DNA of 33,612 nt, from the NCBI GenBank assembly GCA_945900965.1, contig CAMDKM010000039.1, forward strand, positions 1 through 33,612, read 5' to 3'. The notes under the pieces are model-generated. The model was not told the DNA's origin. It searched no databases and worked only from the letters and a program-made list of their open reading frames with translations. The stretch is from Bordetella parapertussis (GTDB taxonomy: Bacteria > Pseudomonadota > Gammaproteobacteria > Burkholderiales > JACQAP01). The translations under genes were made by a program, and so were the position numbers. Below are positions 23,888 to 31,781 of the stretch, piece by piece. Position 1 is the stretch's first letter; each line of letters starts with the position of its first letter.

Positions 23888-24679
23888 CTAAAAACTGTGT
23901 TCGGGGCCGGGGAAAGTTCCCGCTTTCACTTCCTTCACATAGGATTCGATTGCCCCCGATATGGACGCGGCACCCTGCATGAAGTTTTTCACGAACCGCG
24001 GTTTCTTGCCAGGATAGATGTCGAGCATGTCGTAGAGGTTGAGAATCTGGCCCGAACAATGCACTCCGGCGCCGATGCCGATGGTCGGAATGCGCAGCGC
24101 CTCGGTAATCTGCCGGCCTACCGCCGCAGGTACCAGCTCCATCACCATCAGACTCGCGCCGGCATTTTCCAGAGCTTTGGCCGATCGCACCAAGGCCTGC
24201 GCGGCATCTTCGGTTTTGCCTTGAATTTTCCAGCCTCCCAATGCGTGGACCGATTGCGGCGTGAGACCGATATGACCGCAGACCGGAATGCCACGGGCGG
24301 CGAGAAATTCGACCTGCGGCGCCATGATCTCGCCGCCTTCGAGTTTAACCATGTGCGAACCTGCGCTCATCAGGCGCGCGGCATTGTCGAAGGCCTGTTC
24401 GACGCCCTTCTGGTAACTGCCGAAGGGCAGATCGCCAAGGATCAGTGCGCGCTGGGTTTTCCGCGCCACGACCCGCGTGTGATACACCATGTCGTCCATG
24501 GTGACCGGCAGGGTCGAATCGTGACCTTGCACCGTCATGCCCAGTGAATCACCGATCAGAAAAATATCGATGCCGGCGGCATCGAGCAGCGCCGCGAAAC
24601 TCGCGTCGGTGCAGGTTAACATTGTGATGCGGTCGTTCTCCTGCCGCATTTTTTGCAGAGTGCTCGTGGTAACTTTCAT
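23888..24679 (-). CDS. panB: 3-methyl-2-oxobutanoate hydroxymethyltransferase PanB
   Basis: A 263-residue PanB of standard length that transfers a one-carbon unit from methylene-tetrahydrofolate to ketoisovalerate. Signatures are LTCTDASFAALLDAAG (21-36; the second position of the more usual TAYD motif is changed), LIGDSLGM with the metal-binding D44 (41-48), QGHDSTLPVT (51-60), KLEGG, VCGHIGLTPQSVH and PTIGIGAG. It lies 20 nt after the deoxynucleoside kinase gene and 68 nt before panC, so panB and panC work as a unit; folK nearby belongs to the folate pathway that supplies its cofactor. ATG 24679 has only a weak RBS. Confidence 0.95.
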   Translation of the reverse strand: MKVTTSTLQKMRQENDRITMLTCTDASFAALLDAAGIDIFLIGDSLGMTVQGHDSTLPVTMDDMVYHTRVVARKTQRALILGDLPFGSYQKGVEQAFDNAARLMSAGSHMVKLEGGEIMAPQVEFLAARGIPVCGHIGLTPQSVHALGGWKIQGKTEDAAQALVRSAKALENAGASLMVMELVPAAVGRQITEALRIPTIGIGAGVHCSGQILNLYDMLDIYPGKKPRFVKNFMQGAASISGAIESYVKEVKAGTFPGPEHSF

Positions 24680-24699
24680 GGTCGTCGGATGGGTTGTCG

Positions 24700-25341
24700 T
24701 TATTCCCCACGGCTGAAAAACTCCCGCGGCCCTCGCATGGCGGTGATGCGACTCAACAATAAATCAAAATCGGCCGCGTTATCAACAAAATTCAGACGGT
24801 CGCTGTTCACGATGAGCAGGGGCGCGGCACTGAATTGATAAAAATAGCTCCGGTAGGCATCGGCCAGGCGCACCAGATATTGCTCGGACAATTGCCGCTC
24901 ATAGGGCATGGCACGCCGACGAACTCTTTCCACCAGTTTCGAGGGCGAGGCCTGAAGATAGACCACCAGGTCGGGCGGTGGCGCCTGGGGCGCGAGATGA
25001 GCATAAATTTGCTGGTATAGCGCCAACTCGTCGTCGGACAAGGTCAGCCGCGCAAACAAGGGATCCTTGTCGAGAATGAAATCGGCGACGCGGCCGCGCT
25101 CGAACAGGTCGATTTGCTTGATTTCGCTGAGTTGATGCGCCCGCTGAAACAGGAAAAACAATTGCGTGGCCAGAGCATGACGGCGCGGGTCGCCATAAAA
25201 CTTGGCAAGAAAAGGATTCGAATCCGGATCTTCGAGCAGCAAATCTTTGCCCAGATGGGCGGCTAATCGCCGTGCCAGACTGGTTTTGCCGGCCCCTATG
25301 GGCCCTTCGACAACGATATAACGGTACTTCTCAGGCTGCAC
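24700..25341 (-). CDS. Deoxynucleoside kinase (dGK/dAK type)
   Basis: A 213-residue P-loop kinase of the deoxyadenosine/deoxyguanosine kinase family. The P-loop VVEGPIGAGKTSLA is at 10-23, LFFLFQRAHQL in the central helix, and VERVRRRAMPYERQ corresponds to the arginine-rich lid. These enzymes phosphorylate deoxynucleosides for salvage. A kinase of this kind between folK and panB is a familiar arrangement in betaproteobacteria. GTG 25341 is chosen because GGAG lies seven bases before it and it overlaps the folK end by 11 nt; an adjacent GTG at 25344 is possible. No ATG exists before the P-loop apart from one within the folK shadow. Confidence 0.88.
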   Translation of the reverse strand: MQPEKYRYIVVEGPIGAGKTSLARRLAAHLGKDLLLEDPDSNPFLAKFYGDPRRHALATQLFFLFQRAHQLSEIKQIDLFERGRVADFILDKDPLFARLTLSDDELALYQQIYAHLAPQAPPPDLVVYLQASPSKLVERVRRRAMPYERQLSEQYLVRLADAYRSYFYQFSAAPLLIVNSDRLNFVDNAADFDLLLSRITAMRGPREFFSRGE

Positions 25342-25855
25342 CACACTTCTCCACGGTGCTGACTTTTTCCACCCCCCGCCGATCCAGGTTTTGCAGAAGA
25401 TCATCCACCCGCCCCCGCCCCGGCACCTCGAGTTCCGGGGCAATCTCTGCCAGCGGTACCAGGACAAAGGCGCGCTCGTGCAGGCGCGGATGCGGAAGGA
25501 TCAGATTTTCGTCGCGCGACCTCTGGTCCGCGAACATCAGCAGGTCCAGATCGAGCGTCCTGGGTCCGTTCGGAATACCACGCAGCCTGCCGTGCCGGTG
25601 TTCGATTTTTTTCAGTTCGTCGAACAAGGCGCGCGGCGCCAGCGACGTTTCCAGTTGCGCGACCGCATTAACGAAGGGCGGCTGGTCCGCATACCCGACG
25701 GGTGCGGTACGGTAGAGGGAAGATTGCTTTACGAGCTTGGTAGCAGGCAGGTCACCCAATTCTCGCAAGGCCTGCCGCACCTGCCGGACGGGATCGCCCA
25801 GATTGGCGCCCAGACCCACATAGGCCACCTGCGGCCGCCTCGCCAACTCTCTCAC
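25331..25855 (-). CDS. folK: 2-amino-4-hydroxy-6-hydroxymethyldihydropteridine diphosphokinase FolK
   Basis: A 174-residue pyrophosphokinase of folate synthesis. The motifs are VGLGANLGDP near 13-22, SSLYRTAPVGYADQPPFVNAV (45-65, with the substrate-binding FVNAV) and the catalytic GPRTLDLDLLMF at 97-108, with D102 and D104 binding magnesium, then PHPRLHERAFVLVPL. It starts with GTG 25855, overlapping the pcnB stop as GTGA, so translation is probably coupled. A much longer frame upstream is the shadow of pcnB. Its end overlaps the kinase start by 11 nt. Confidence 0.94.
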   Translation of the reverse strand: MRELARRPQVAYVGLGANLGDPVRQVRQALRELGDLPATKLVKQSSLYRTAPVGYADQPPFVNAVAQLETSLAPRALFDELKKIEHRHGRLRGIPNGPRTLDLDLLMFADQRSRDENLILPHPRLHERAFVLVPLAEIAPELEVPGRGRVDDLLQNLDRRGVEKVSTVEKCGAA

Positions 25856-27198
25856 GCCGTGGGTTCCGGCGCTGCACCCGTGTCGCTTTCCGGCCCCGGT
25901 TTGCGGCGGCGCTTGCGACGACGCGGAGTTTTGTCCGGCAGCAGCATCTGGTCGCGGGTGACCTCGTCGGCCTTCTGGAAATTTTCCCACCACTCCGCCA
26001 ATTCGGCATCGACTTCGCCGCTGTCGCAGCGCAGGACCAGAAAATCGAAGCCGGCGCGAAATCGCGGATGCGCCAGTATGCCGGAGGGCCGGCGACCCGA
26101 GCGATTGAGGAAACGCGGCTGAAGCGCCCAGATGTCTTTCATGTCGGCGCCAAAACGCCGCGGGATCGACAGCTTTTCCGCCTGCACCTGAATCACCTGG
26201 TCCATGGCCTGAAACAAGGCGGGCATCGGTCGCAAACCTTTTTCTTCGGCCAGTTTCCACGCCGCCAGCACTTCATGCCAAAGCAATGCCGCAAACAGGA
26301 ATCCGGGCGACACCGCTTTGCCCTCGCGGATACGCTCGTCGGTGCGTTGCAGCGCCATCATTACGAAACGCTCGCCCATCGGTTGTTCGAGGATCACGTC
26401 CAGCATCGGCAGCAGACCGTGATGCAAGCCCTCGTGACGCAACTGCAACAGGCAGGCAGTGGCGTGGCCCGAAAACAGCAATTTCATCATTTCCTCGAAC
26501 AAACGCGCGGAGGGCACGTTGGCCAACAGGGGCGCCATTTTGCTGATCGGCGTGCGCGTATCGGTCTCGATCTTAAGCCCCAGTTTTGCGGCCAGGCGCA
26601 CCGCACGAAGCATGCGGACGGGATCTTCGCGATAACGTGTTTCCGGGTCGCCAATCATGCGCAGCCGGCGGGCCGTCAGGTCTTTCATGCCCCCGCAGAA
26701 ATCCAGAATTTCTTCGCTGGTGGGATTGTAAAACAGGGCGTTGACGCTAAAGTCCCGACGCGTGGCATCTTCTTCCTGGGAGCCAAAGGCGTTATCGCGC
26801 AGAATCCGCCCATGCTCATCGGCTACCTGCTGGTCGGTTTCCCCATTTTGCCCGGCTCGGAATGTGGACACCTCGACGGTGTCGGCGCCGAACATGACAT
26901 GCACCAGGCGAAAGCGCCGCCCTATGATGCGGGAGCGGCGGAATACCGCGCGCACCTGTTCGGGCGTGGCGCTGGTCGCTATGTCGTAATCCTTGGGTTC
27001 AAGACCCAGCAGCAGGTCGCGGACCGCCCCACCCACCACGTACGCGGCATAGCCATGTTCCTGCAAGGTGGTGGTGACGCGTCGGGCGCTGGCACTGATG
27101 CGATCCCGGGATAACCCGTGCCGGCTCCGCGGAATAACCTGGGGCGTGGGGGTATCCGACGACCGGGAAAACACCCGGCGCAGCAGTTTCCGAATCAT
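25852..27198 (-). CDS. pcnB: Poly(A) polymerase I PcnB
   Basis: A 448-residue class II nucleotidyltransferase that adds A-tails to RNA and so controls RNA decay. The catalytic head has VVGGAVRDLLLG (54-65) and KDYDIATSATPEQ with the metal-binding D70 and D72. Next come RRDFSVNALFYNP, GDPETRYREDPVRMLRAVR (RNA/ATP-binding helix region) and a basic tail RRRKRRRKPG typical of PcnB rather than of CCA-adding enzymes. A -10 box lies about 40 nt upstream. It begins the run pcnB-folK-kinase-panB-panC, whose first three members overlap. Confidence 0.94.
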   Translation of the reverse strand: MIRKLLRRVFSRSSDTPTPQVIPRSRHGLSRDRISASARRVTTTLQEHGYAAYVVGGAVRDLLLGLEPKDYDIATSATPEQVRAVFRRSRIIGRRFRLVHVMFGADTVEVSTFRAGQNGETDQQVADEHGRILRDNAFGSQEEDATRRDFSVNALFYNPTSEEILDFCGGMKDLTARRLRMIGDPETRYREDPVRMLRAVRLAAKLGLKIETDTRTPISKMAPLLANVPSARLFEEMMKLLFSGHATACLLQLRHEGLHHGLLPMLDVILEQPMGERFVMMALQRTDERIREGKAVSPGFLFAALLWHEVLAAWKLAEEKGLRPMPALFQAMDQVIQVQAEKLSIPRRFGADMKDIWALQPRFLNRSGRRPSGILAHPRFRAGFDFLVLRCDSGEVDAELAEWWENFQKADEVTRDQMLLPDKTPRRRKRRRKPGPESDTGAAPEPTA

Positions 27199-27236
27199 CG
27201 GGGAGAAGGGAATTCCAGAGCGGCGCGCAAGCGGCG

Positions 27237-27242
27237 ATTATA
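27237..27242 (-). promoter_or_regulatory. Putative -10 box TATAAT for the pcnB operon
   Basis: A consensus TATAAT reads on the minus strand in the 91-nt gap between the HAD gene and pcnB, giving an expected leader of about 30 nt. No good -35 is seen. A stem formed by CCGCCTG and CAGGCGG (about 27259-27285) lies just upstream and could end the HAD transcript, though no T-run follows it. Confidence 0.4.
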
Positions 27243-27289
27243 CATGCGGGTTAATGGCCGCCTGCCCGTTGGAGACAGGCGGGATAAAT

Positions 27290-27946
27290 CTAGCGCAGGC
27301 TGATGACTCGCCAACCGCGCCGGAGTGCGTGATCTTTCAAGGTTTCGTCGGGATCCACCGCCACCGGATGGCTGACAATGGACAACAGCGGCAAATCGTT
27401 TAGCGAGTCGCTGTAGAACCAGGTCTGCTCAAGGGCATCCCAACTGGTGCCGTGTTCGACCATCCACGCTTTGACGCGAGTGACCTTGCCTTCGCGGAAG
27501 GCCGGCACTCCGGACAACCGGCCGGTGAACTCGCCGTTGATTTGCTCGGGCTCCGTGGCAATCAGATTGTCGATGCCCAGTTCACGTGCAATGGGCCAGG
27601 TAACAAAACTATTGGTGGCAGTGACAATGGCCCGGGCATCGGCGCGATGGCTTTCGACGAGATCGCGCGCCTTTTGGGTAATGATCGGAAGGATTCGCTC
27701 ACGCATAAATTCCACATGCCATTCATCCAGCACGCTGCGCGGATGCCGTGACAGGGGCAGCAACTGGAAATCGAGGAATTCGTGAATATTCAGGGTCCCG
27801 GCTTTGTAAGCCTCGTAAAACTGCTGATTGCGGGCTTCCTGGACTTCGCGATCCAGCACGCCCTTCTCAATGAGAAATTGCGCCCACTCGAAGTCGCTGT
27901 CGCCGGCCAACAAGGTGTTATCGAGGTCAAACAGGGCCAGACGCAT
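27290..27946 (-). CDS. HAD-superfamily phosphatase (subfamily IB, SerB-like)
   Basis: A 218-residue HAD hydrolase. Motif I is FDLDNTLLAGDSD, with nucleophile D7 and acid D9. A helical cap follows (about 20-85), then motif II IVTATNSF, the motif III lysine in GKVTRVKAW, and motif IV FYSDSLNDLPLL with the metal-binding aspartates. Subfamily IB includes phosphoserine phosphatases and CicA-like enzymes; this one sits in the position between hda and pcnB that a HAD gene of this kind often occupies in betaproteobacteria. The substrate is not known. ATG 27946 is the only reasonable start. The promoter region has TATACT near 27996-28001 on the minus strand and then array A6. Confidence 0.88.
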   Translation of the reverse strand: MRLALFDLDNTLLAGDSDFEWAQFLIEKGVLDREVQEARNQQFYEAYKAGTLNIHEFLDFQLLPLSRHPRSVLDEWHVEFMRERILPIITQKARDLVESHRADARAIVTATNSFVTWPIARELGIDNLIATEPEQINGEFTGRLSGVPAFREGKVTRVKAWMVEHGTSWDALEQTWFYSDSLNDLPLLSIVSHPVAVDPDETLKDHALRRGWRVISLR

Positions 27947-28044
27947 GAAATCGGACAGCGGACGAGATTCCGCAATAATTGAACACGACTTGCCGAGTAT
28001 AACTTATCCCGATGACCTATCCCGGCACACCAAAGCCGTGCAGG

Positions 28045-28255
28045 AGGGGGGGATTGAGTGATTGAGTGATTGAGTGATTGAGTGATTGAGTGATTGAGTG
28101 ATTGAGTGATTGAGTGATTGAGTGATGGGTGACGGGTGACGGGTGACGGGTGAATGGGTGAAAGAGTGAAATGCCTTGCCTCGCCCCGCAATCCTCGATC
28201 CCCGATCCTCAATCCCCAATCCTGCCTTTCCGCCCCTCGCCCCTCAGGTTGCCCG
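28045..28255. repeat. Composite short-unit array A6, including nine perfect octamers
   Basis: The array lies in the opposite orientation to A1. From left to right it has nine perfect tandem copies of GATTGAGT (28052-28123), three copies of GGGTGAC (28127-28147), diverging TGGGTGAAAGAGTGAA, then the complement of the GGATTGA and GGGGCGA modules, ending CCCCTCGCCCCTCA at the hda stop (28244-28246). The perfect octamer run suggests recent expansion and likely length variation. It occupies most of the 297 nt between hda and the HAD gene; 27947-28044 holds only possible promoter sequence. Confidence 0.88.
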
Positions 28256-28933
28256 GTTCGGCACATCGACGGCTTGCAACAACTCGCGAAGCAGCGGCAC
28301 GGTAATGGCGCGGTGTGTTTCCAGAGAGTGCTGGTCCAGGGCCTCCAGCACCCCGATCAAGCTGGGCAGGTCCCGCCGCAGATGGCGCAGCAGGTATTCG
28401 ATTACCTCGTCCGGCAGTTCAAACGCCCGGGCCAGCGCGTGATCTTTGAGGGCCAGCCCCTTTTCGGCGTCCGAGAGCGCGTACACCTGGTACGTCAAAC
28501 CCCAGCTCAGCCGGGTGACCAGATCGGGACGCAGAGAAAGCCGGGCAGGAGGCAGGGGCCCTGCCGCCACGACCAAACCGTGGTGCTCGCGCAGGTGGTT
28601 GTAGCGGACAAAAAATGCCGTCTGGGTGGCAGCATCCAAAAGCTCGACGTCATCGACCAGCAAGGCTGCCACATCGCTTGGGATGTCCGGCCAGGGCTCG
28701 CTTCCTGCAACGTAGCAAGCCGGTACACCACGCGCCGCCAAGGCGGCCTGCATGGCCTTCAGCAGGTGCGTACGCCCGCTGCCAGGCTCACCCCACAGAT
28801 AAATGCAATGTTCCGAGCTGGCGCCCGAGGCCGCCGCACGCAGGGCATCGCGCAATTCCGCGTTGCGGCCGGCTCGAAAATTCTCGAACGACGCTTCCGG
28901 CGTAGGGACCAGCGCCAGGACCAGTTGTTTCAT
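28244..28933 (-). CDS. hda: DnaA regulatory protein Hda
   Basis: A 229-residue AAA+ protein related to the ATPase part of DnaA. With the sliding clamp, Hda triggers ATP hydrolysis on DnaA and prevents re-initiation of replication. The N-terminus MKQLVLALVP carries the clamp-binding QL-hydrophobic motif. The Walker A is GEPGSGRTH (48-56), where arginine in place of lysine is normal for Hda; Walker B is LLVDDVELLD (91-100), and sensor regions follow. ATG 28933 overlaps the stop of the permease gene (ATGA). The stop codon TGA is the first repeat-like sequence of array A6. Confidence 0.92.
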   Translation of the reverse strand: MKQLVLALVPTPEASFENFRAGRNAELRDALRAAASGASSEHCIYLWGEPGSGRTHLLKAMQAALAARGVPACYVAGSEPWPDIPSDVAALLVDDVELLDAATQTAFFVRYNHLREHHGLVVAAGPLPPARLSLRPDLVTRLSWGLTYQVYALSDAEKGLALKDHALARAFELPDEVIEYLLRHLRRDLPSLIGVLEALDQHSLETHRAITVPLLRELLQAVDVPNRAT

Positions 28934-29982
28934 CAGGCCTTGTACAGGTCGCTTTCAAAGTACCTGGCACGCACACGGCGCAATGCCACCAGCAGCGCGG
29001 CACTTGCCGGCAGGGCTAGCAGCACACCGAAAAACCCGAATAGATGGGCACATACCAGCAAGGAAAAAATCACCGCCACCGGATGCAGACCGATGCGATC
29101 GCCCACCAGCCAGGGCGTCACCAGCATGCCCTCGATCAATTGCCCGATGCCAAATGCCGCCCACACGCCCAGCAGGTCGAACGCACTGGAGAATTGATTG
29201 ACCCCGGCCAGGGTGCCCAGCAGCAGGCCAACCAGCGCCCCCAGATACGGCACAAAAACCAGCAGACCGGCAAGAATGCCGATAGGCAAGGCATATTCGA
29301 GGCCGGCCAACCACAGAGCCACGGGGTAATAGACCGCCATGATCAGCATCACCGAGATTTGTCCGCGCAGGAATTCCCCCAGCACGCGGTCGATCTCCAC
29401 CACGGTATCGACGGTTCCCCGGTAAAAACGCCGGGGGATGATCTCGTCGATGTGGCGGACAATGCTGTGCCAGTCGCGTAGAAAATAAAACAGCACCAGC
29501 GGCACCAGCAAGACCGCGGTGAAAAATCCCACCAGTGCAGCGCCCCCGGTGGTGATTTTGGGCAGGATTTTTTTCAGCACCTCGCTGTCCGCCCGCAAAC
29601 TTTCTGCCAGCATCTGTTTTGCATGTTCCAGATTCAGATTAAGGTCCAGGCCGAAGTTCGCCGAAATCCAGGGCAAAACCAGCGTGCGCGCCCAATCGAG
29701 ATAGTCGGGCACCCGTTGCAGGAAGGCGGCAAATTGGTTTTCGACCATTGGCAATACGATCAAGGCCAGCAGTCCCAGTGCGAGGAACAGCACCACCAGC
29801 ACAATGGCCGCCGCCAGCCAGCGCGGCAGGCGCCGGGCCAATCGATCCACCGGCGGCAGGCATATGTAGGCAAGTATGCCGGCAAACAGAAACGGACTCA
29901 GAATCGGGGCGATCAGATACAGCAGGTAGGCTGCGCTCGCCGCGACGGCGGCGTACCAGAACATTCGCGTGGAAAATTCCAT
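28933..29982 (-). CDS. AI-2E family transporter (PerM/TqsA-like permease)
   Basis: A 349-residue membrane protein with seven or eight hydrophobic segments in the PF01594 arrangement: two N-terminal helices, LPRWLAAAIVLVVLFLALGL, a large soluble section (about 95-150, amphipathic), FYFLRDWHSIVRHIDEIIPRR, then FVPYLGALVGLLLG and IEGMLVTPWLVGDRIGLHPV near the C-terminus. Members include autoinducer-2 exporters and sodium/proton antiporters; most, including those beside purM, have no known substrate. ATG 29982 is taken as the start; the upstream in-frame extension is not hydrophobic and lies in the promoter region. It is coupled to hda by a 1-nt stop/start overlap. Confidence 0.88.
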   Translation of the reverse strand: MEFSTRMFWYAAVAASAAYLLYLIAPILSPFLFAGILAYICLPPVDRLARRLPRWLAAAIVLVVLFLALGLLALIVLPMVENQFAAFLQRVPDYLDWARTLVLPWISANFGLDLNLNLEHAKQMLAESLRADSEVLKKILPKITTGGAALVGFFTAVLLVPLVLFYFLRDWHSIVRHIDEIIPRRFYRGTVDTVVEIDRVLGEFLRGQISVMLIMAVYYPVALWLAGLEYALPIGILAGLLVFVPYLGALVGLLLGTLAGVNQFSSAFDLLGVWAAFGIGQLIEGMLVTPWLVGDRIGLHPVAVIFSLLVCAHLFGFFGVLLALPASAALLVALRRVRARYFESDLYKA

Positions 29983-30009
29983 GTGTGTTTGGAGTAAAAT
30001 CGCGGCGCC

Positions 30010-30055
30010 AAAGTGGCTGACACAAGTGTGCAGACCTTCATGGCGGCGCCACTTT
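30010..30055. promoter_or_regulatory. Inverted repeat in the divergent purM/permease promoter region
   Basis: AAAGTGGC (30010-30017) and GCCACTTT (30048-30055) form an 8-bp inverted repeat with a 30-nt loop; both arms adjoin GGCGCC. It lies between divergent starts at 29982 and 30081, so it could be a regulator site or a leader hairpin. It is not a PurR-like box. Support is limited to the symmetry. Confidence 0.3.
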
Positions 30056-30080
30056 ATCTTGAACATCCCGGCAACTCAAC

Positions 30081-31130
30081 TTGAAGAACACCCCGCCGAT
30101 TCAATCCCCGCTTTCTTATCGTGACGCCGGCGTAGACATCGATGCCGGCGATCAACTGGTTGAAAATATCAAGCCCTTCGCGCGCAAAACCCTGCGCGAG
30201 GGAGTGCTCGCCGGAATCGGCGGTTTCGGAGCATTGTTCGAACTGTCGGGAAAATATCGCCAGCCGGTGCTGGTGTCTGGCACCGACGGTGTGGGCACCA
30301 AGCTCAAATTGGCCTTCGCCCTCGATCGCCATGACACGGTGGGTATCGATCTGGTTGCGATGAGCGTCAACGATATTCTGGTACAGGGCGCCGAGCCGCT
30401 GTTCTTTCTCGATTATTTCGCCTGCGGAAAACTGCAAGTGGAGGTCGCCACCCAGGTTGTGAAAGGCATTGCTGCGGGTTGCGAACAGGCCGGTTGTGCC
30501 CTGATTGGTGGCGAGACGGCCGAAATGCCGGGCATGTATCCGGCAGGCGAATACGATCTGGCGGGATTTGCCGTGGGCGTGGTGGAAAAATCCCGCATCA
30601 TCTCCGGCGAGACCATCGGCCCGGGCGATGCGATGATCGGGCTGGCCAGCAGTGGCGCCCACTCCAATGGCTATTCACTGATTCGCAAAATCATCGAGGC
30701 CAGCGCAGCCGACCTGTCGGCCAGCTTCGACGGACGCACGCTGGGCGATGCCTTGCTTGCTCCCACGCGCATTTACGTCAAAGCCGTTCTGGCCGCGATG
30801 CGCGAAGTGGACTTCAAGGGGCTGGCACACATCACCGGCGGCGGACTGTTGGAGAACGTGCCGCGCGTATTGCCCGCCAATGTGGTGGCCGTGCTCGAAA
30901 AATCCCGCTGGCCACGTGCCCCGCTGTTCGACTGGCTGCAAAAAAACGGCCGGGTGGACGAAAACGAAATGTATCGGGTATTCAATTGCGGCATCGGCAT
31001 GGTGGCCGTGGTGTCGTCGGAAAACGTCGAGCAGGCGTTGAAGGTATTAAGACGGCACGGCGAGGCGGCCTATTACATCGGCCAGATCCGTCCCCGGCGC
31101 GGAGACGAACCCCAGACGCAGGTCGTGTGA
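30081..31130 (+). CDS. purM: Phosphoribosylformylglycinamidine cyclo-ligase PurM (AIR synthetase)
   Basis: A 349-residue enzyme closing the imidazole ring in purine synthesis using ATP. It has [14 protein letters not shown] (11-24), [15 protein letters not shown] (65-79, ATP-binding), [14 protein letters not shown] (143-156) and [16 protein letters not shown] in the C-terminal domain. No ATG or GTG exists before the conserved N-terminus. The frame opens at 30063 and the only usual start is TTG 30081, without a visible Shine-Dalgarno, so expression may be modest. purN follows 18 nt downstream and acts two steps earlier in the same pathway. Confidence 0.94.
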   Translation: MKNTPPIQSPLSYRDAGVDIDAGDQLVENIKPFARKTLREGVLAGIGGFGALFELSGKYRQPVLVSGTDGVGTKLKLAFALDRHDTVGIDLVAMSVNDILVQGAEPLFFLDYFACGKLQVEVATQVVKGIAAGCEQAGCALIGGETAEMPGMYPAGEYDLAGFAVGVVEKSRIISGETIGPGDAMIGLASSGAHSNGYSLIRKIIEASAADLSASFDGRTLGDALLAPTRIYVKAVLAAMREVDFKGLAHITGGGLLENVPRVLPANVVAVLEKSRWPRAPLFDWLQKNGRVDENEMYRVFNCGIGMVAVVSSENVEQALKVLRRHGEAAYYIGQIRPRRGDEPQTQVV

Positions 31131-31148
31131 AAACCACCAATAGTCGAA

Positions 31149-31781
31149 ATGAAACGCATCGCTATCCTGATTTCGGGCCGTGGCAGCAACATGAAGGCGG
31201 TGCTCGAAGCCGGACTGCCGGCGCGTTTTTGCGTGATCAGCAACAATCCCTCGGCACCGGGCTTGGAGATCGCCCGACAGTGCGGGGTGGAAACAGCCAT
31301 CGTGAATCATCGGGAGTTCGCTGACCGTGCAGCATTCGATGCGGCGCTGGCCGGCCGCATCCACGATTTTGCCGCCGACTGGGTCGTGCTGGCCGGCTTC
31401 ATGAGAATACTGACCGACACTTTTGTGCAGCGCTTTGGCGGGCGCATCGTGAACATTCATCCTTCGCTTCTACCGGCGTTTTCCGGCACCGATACCCATC
31501 GCCGCGCCCTCGCGGAAGGCGTCAAGTTGCATGGCTGCACCGTCCATCTGGTCACTCCGGAACTGGACCGGGGCCCGATCCTCGCGCAGGCCGCCGTGCC
31601 GATATTGCCCGGCGATGACGAAGCGAAACTGGCGGCCCGGGTTCTGGAGCAGGAGCACCGCCTTTATCCGGCCGCCATCCGCTGGCTGCTGGAGGGCAAG
31701 GCACATGTCAATGGCCGCACGGTAACGGTGGATTCCAATCTCGCGCCGCCAGCCGCGATGATTTTTCCCGGAATCGCCTGA
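31149..31781 (+). CDS. purN: Phosphoribosylglycinamide formyltransferase PurN
   Basis: A 210-residue transferase that moves a formyl group from 10-formyl-tetrahydrofolate to GAR. The phosphate loop SGRGSN is at 9-14, and the catalytic set N102, H104 (VNIHPSLLPAFSG) and D140 (HLVTPELDRGP) is complete. The hydrophobic ADWVVLAGFMRIL strand before it is typical. The stop overlaps the DUF3108 start by one base (TGATG), so the following gene is translationally linked. The RBS before ATG 31149 is weak. Confidence 0.95.
   Translation: MKRIAILISGRGSNMKAVLEAGLPARFCVISNNPSAPGLEIARQCGVETAIVNHREFADRAAFDAALAGRIHDFAADWVVLAGFMRILTDTFVQRFGGRIVNIHPSLLPAFSGTDTHRRALAEGVKLHGCTVHLVTPELDRGPILAQAAVPILPGDDEAKLAARVLEQEHRLYPAAIRWLLEGKAHVNGRTVTVDSNLAPPAAMIFPGIA

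Noticed and set aside
27947-28044. A tRNA or small RNA gene before the HAD phosphatase
   Set aside because: No cloverleaf, no T-loop signature and no terminator-like hairpin could be found.
28045-28255. Possible CRISPR array
   Set aside because: Units are 7-8 nt and directly adjacent, with no unique spacers of 25-40 nt and no cas genes in the window.
28790-28800. Arginine in the Walker A of Hda as a defect
   Set aside because: This substitution is usual in the Hda family (E. coli Hda also has GRS/GRT type loops), so it is not anomalous here.
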